A stretch of 5,511 nucleotides of DNA from Lachnospiraceae bacterium (lineage in GTDB: Bacteria > Bacillota_A > Clostridia > Lachnospirales > Lachnospiraceae). The notes beneath the pieces are model-generated. The model did not search any database, was not told where the DNA came from, and saw only the letters and a list, made by a program, of their open reading frames with translations. How positions within the stretch are numbered: the stretch's first letter is position 1; each line of letters begins with the position of its first letter. Below, in pieces: positions 4,065 to 5,511 of the stretch. A program made the translations under genes and the position numbers. The DNA lies in NCBI GenBank assembly GCA_009774655.1, contig VSOD01000296.1:1-5511 (forward strand), given 5' to 3'.

Positions 4065-5511
4065 ATGAGCGGTAAGAAGAGAAAAAGAGAAGGATTTGAC
4101 GAGTTTTTGAAAAAGGAGATCATGACACAGGAGCGGTACGACAAGCTGTACGGTAAACAGATGCCGGACTATATTGGACAGGAAGAGAGCAGGCAGGCGG
4201 AAAGCGGAGACGAAGGCGCCGGGGCGGTACGGTCGGAAGAGACTCGCATGCGGTACGAGGACGCGCAGATCGACGAGAGGATCCTGCGTGCGGTCAGAGA
4301 GCTGGGATTTGAGGAGATGACGCCAATTCAGGAGCAGGCCATCCCTCTTTTTATGACGGGAAAGGATATGATCGGGCAGGCGCAGACCGGAACGGGTAAG
4401 ACGGCGGCTTTCGGCATCCCCATCCTGCAGAAGATCGATCCGGATAACCGGAACCTGCAGGCGGTGATCTTATGCCCTACCAGGGAGCTGGCCATGCAGG
4501 CTGCGGAGGAGCTGCGGAAGTTTTCCAAATATATGCATGGAATCAAGGTGCTTCCGATCTACGGCGGGCAGGACATCGTCAGACAGATCCGGAACCTGAA
4601 AGGCGGCGCGCAGATCATCGTCGGCACGCCGGGCCGGGTGCTGGATCATATGCGCAGGCATACGCTGAAGATGGAGGACGTGCGCACGGTAGTGCTGGAC
4701 GAGGCCGATGAGATGCTTAATATGGGTTTCCGTGAGGACATCGAGACGATCCTGAACCAGATGCCCGAAGAGCGGCAGACGGGCCTTTTCTCCGCCACTA
4801 TGCCGGGGCCGATCCTGGAACTGACAAGGACTTACCAGAAGGATGCCGTCTATGTGAAGATGACGCCGAAGGAAGTGACCATCCCGCTGATCAAGCAGGC
4901 CTATTATCAGGTGCGCAGGCAGGATAAGGAGGAGGTGCTGTGCCGCCTGATCGACTATTATGATCCGAAGCGGGCTTTGATCTTCTGCAATACGAAGCGC
5001 ATGGTGGACGAGCTGACGGAGCATCTGAAAGAGAGAGGTTATGAGGCGGAAGGGCTGCACGGAGACCTGTCACAGCATCAGCGTGATACGGTGATGAATC
5101 TGTTTCGGAGCGGCCGGGCCGGGATCCTGATCGCCACGGACGTGGCGGCCAGAGGCATCGACGTCAACGACGTGGAAGCCGTTTACAACTATGACGTGCC
5201 GGAGGATATCGAATATTATGTGCACCGGATCGGCAGGACCGGACGCGCCGGCAAGACCGGGCGTTCCTTCACGCTGGTGGTGGGAAGAGAGGCGTATAAG
5301 ATACGGGATATCGAACGTGTCTGTCATACGAAGATCAGAGAGCGGAAGATTCCGGGGGCAGCGGATATCACGGCCAGGAAGGCGTCCAAGATCTTAAAGG
5401 AAGCGGTTCATGTGGCGGAGCAGAAGGACATCAGCCGGGCAACGGAATATATTATGGAAGAGATCGCACTTGGAGAGCACAGTGCGGTGGAGATCGCGGC
5501 GGCCTTCATGC
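4065..5511 (+). CDS. DEAD-box ATP-dependent RNA helicase (3' end outside window)
   Basis: The open frame runs from ATG to the window edge, 482 codons with no stop, so the C-terminus is missing. It unwinds RNA duplexes with ATP, as in ribosome assembly and mRNA turnover. All core motifs are intact: Q motif GFEEMTPIQ (81-89), motif I AQTGTGKT (106-113), Ia PTRELA (138-143), GG (167-168), Ib TPGR (188-191), II DEAD (212-215), III SAT (243-245), IV IFCNT (306-310), V ATDVAARGID (357-366) and VI HRIGRTGR (387-394). Residues 1-60 are an extension before the core, basic first (MSGKKRKREG) then acidic. After motif VI, residues about 428-482 are helical, resembling the region after the core in CshA/DeaD-type enzymes. 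Whether an RNA-binding domain follows cannot be seen, so the subfamily and a gene symbol are left open. It is probably a separate unit, with partial read-through from mecA possible. Confidence 0.95.
   Translation, partial: MSGKKRKREGFDEFLKKEIMTQERYDKLYGKQMPDYIGQEESRQAESGDEGAGAVRSEETRMRYEDAQIDERILRAVRELGFEEMTPIQEQAIPLFMTGKDMIGQAQTGTGKTAAFGIPILQKIDPDNRNLQAVILCPTRELAMQAAEELRKFSKYMHGIKVLPIYGGQDIVRQIRNLKGGAQIIVGTPGRVLDHMRRHTLKMEDVRTVVLDEADEMLNMGFREDIETILNQMPEERQTGLFSATMPGPILELTRTYQKDAVYVKMTPKEVTIPLIKQAYYQVRRQDKEEVLCRLIDYYDPKRALIFCNTKRMVDELTEHLKERGYEAEGLHGDLSQHQRDTVMNLFRSGRAGILIATDVAARGIDVNDVEAVYNYDVPEDIEYYVHRIGRTGRAGKTGRSFTLVVGREAYKIRDIERVCHTKIRERKIPGAADITARKASKILKEAVHVAEQKDISRATEYIMEEIALGEHSAVEIAAAFM

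Noticed and set aside
4470..5060. Minus-strand open frame of 196 codons opposite the helicase
   Set aside because: It is antisense to conserved helicase motifs, and the His/Leu/Arg-rich product has no recognisable features.

Overview
The window looks like ordinary chromosomal DNA from a Clostridia-type Firmicute, most likely a Lachnospiraceae-like gut anaerobe. The reasons are strong AGGAGG-type ribosome sites, frequent AGA/AGG arginine codons, moderate-GC genes separated by very AT-rich gaps, and the gene set: a MecA adaptor, a BlaI-type repressor, a DEAD-box helicase and an orphan chemoreceptor. The family assignment is inference. I see no rRNA, tRNA, CRISPR array, insertion sequence or phage gene.

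Layout: 1-207 is a leader region with a possible promoter overlapping a perfect 14-bp palindrome. 208-1647 (+) encodes a methyl-accepting chemotaxis protein with about six membrane helices, no HAMP domain and no large extracellular domain. 1703-1739 is a perfect 16-bp-stem hairpin between two convergent genes. 1756-2073 (-) encodes a 105-residue protein of unknown function. 2074-2253 is an extremely AT-rich intergenic region containing a 25-bp inverted repeat wrapped around a well-formed promoter. 2254-2676 (+) is a BlaI/MecI-type repressor, followed 7 bp later by 2684-3022 (+), which resembles only the first membrane segments of a BlaR1/M56 sensor protease and lacks the protease domain. A hairpin and a TG-extended -10 promoter follow. 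3242-3895 (+) is the ClpC adaptor MecA. A 15-bp-stem terminator candidate (3931-3968) closes that unit. 4065-5511 (+) is a DEAD-box RNA helicase running off the window end.

These appear to be about five separate transcription units rather than one system; only the repressor and the M56-like remnant are clearly paired. The most interesting part is the repressor unit. Its promoter is framed by two inverted copies of an 18-bp imperfect palindrome, which looks like an autoregulatory operator pair, while the sensor protease that normally inactivates such a repressor seems reduced to a stub. I found no convincing evidence for an entirely new multi-gene system.
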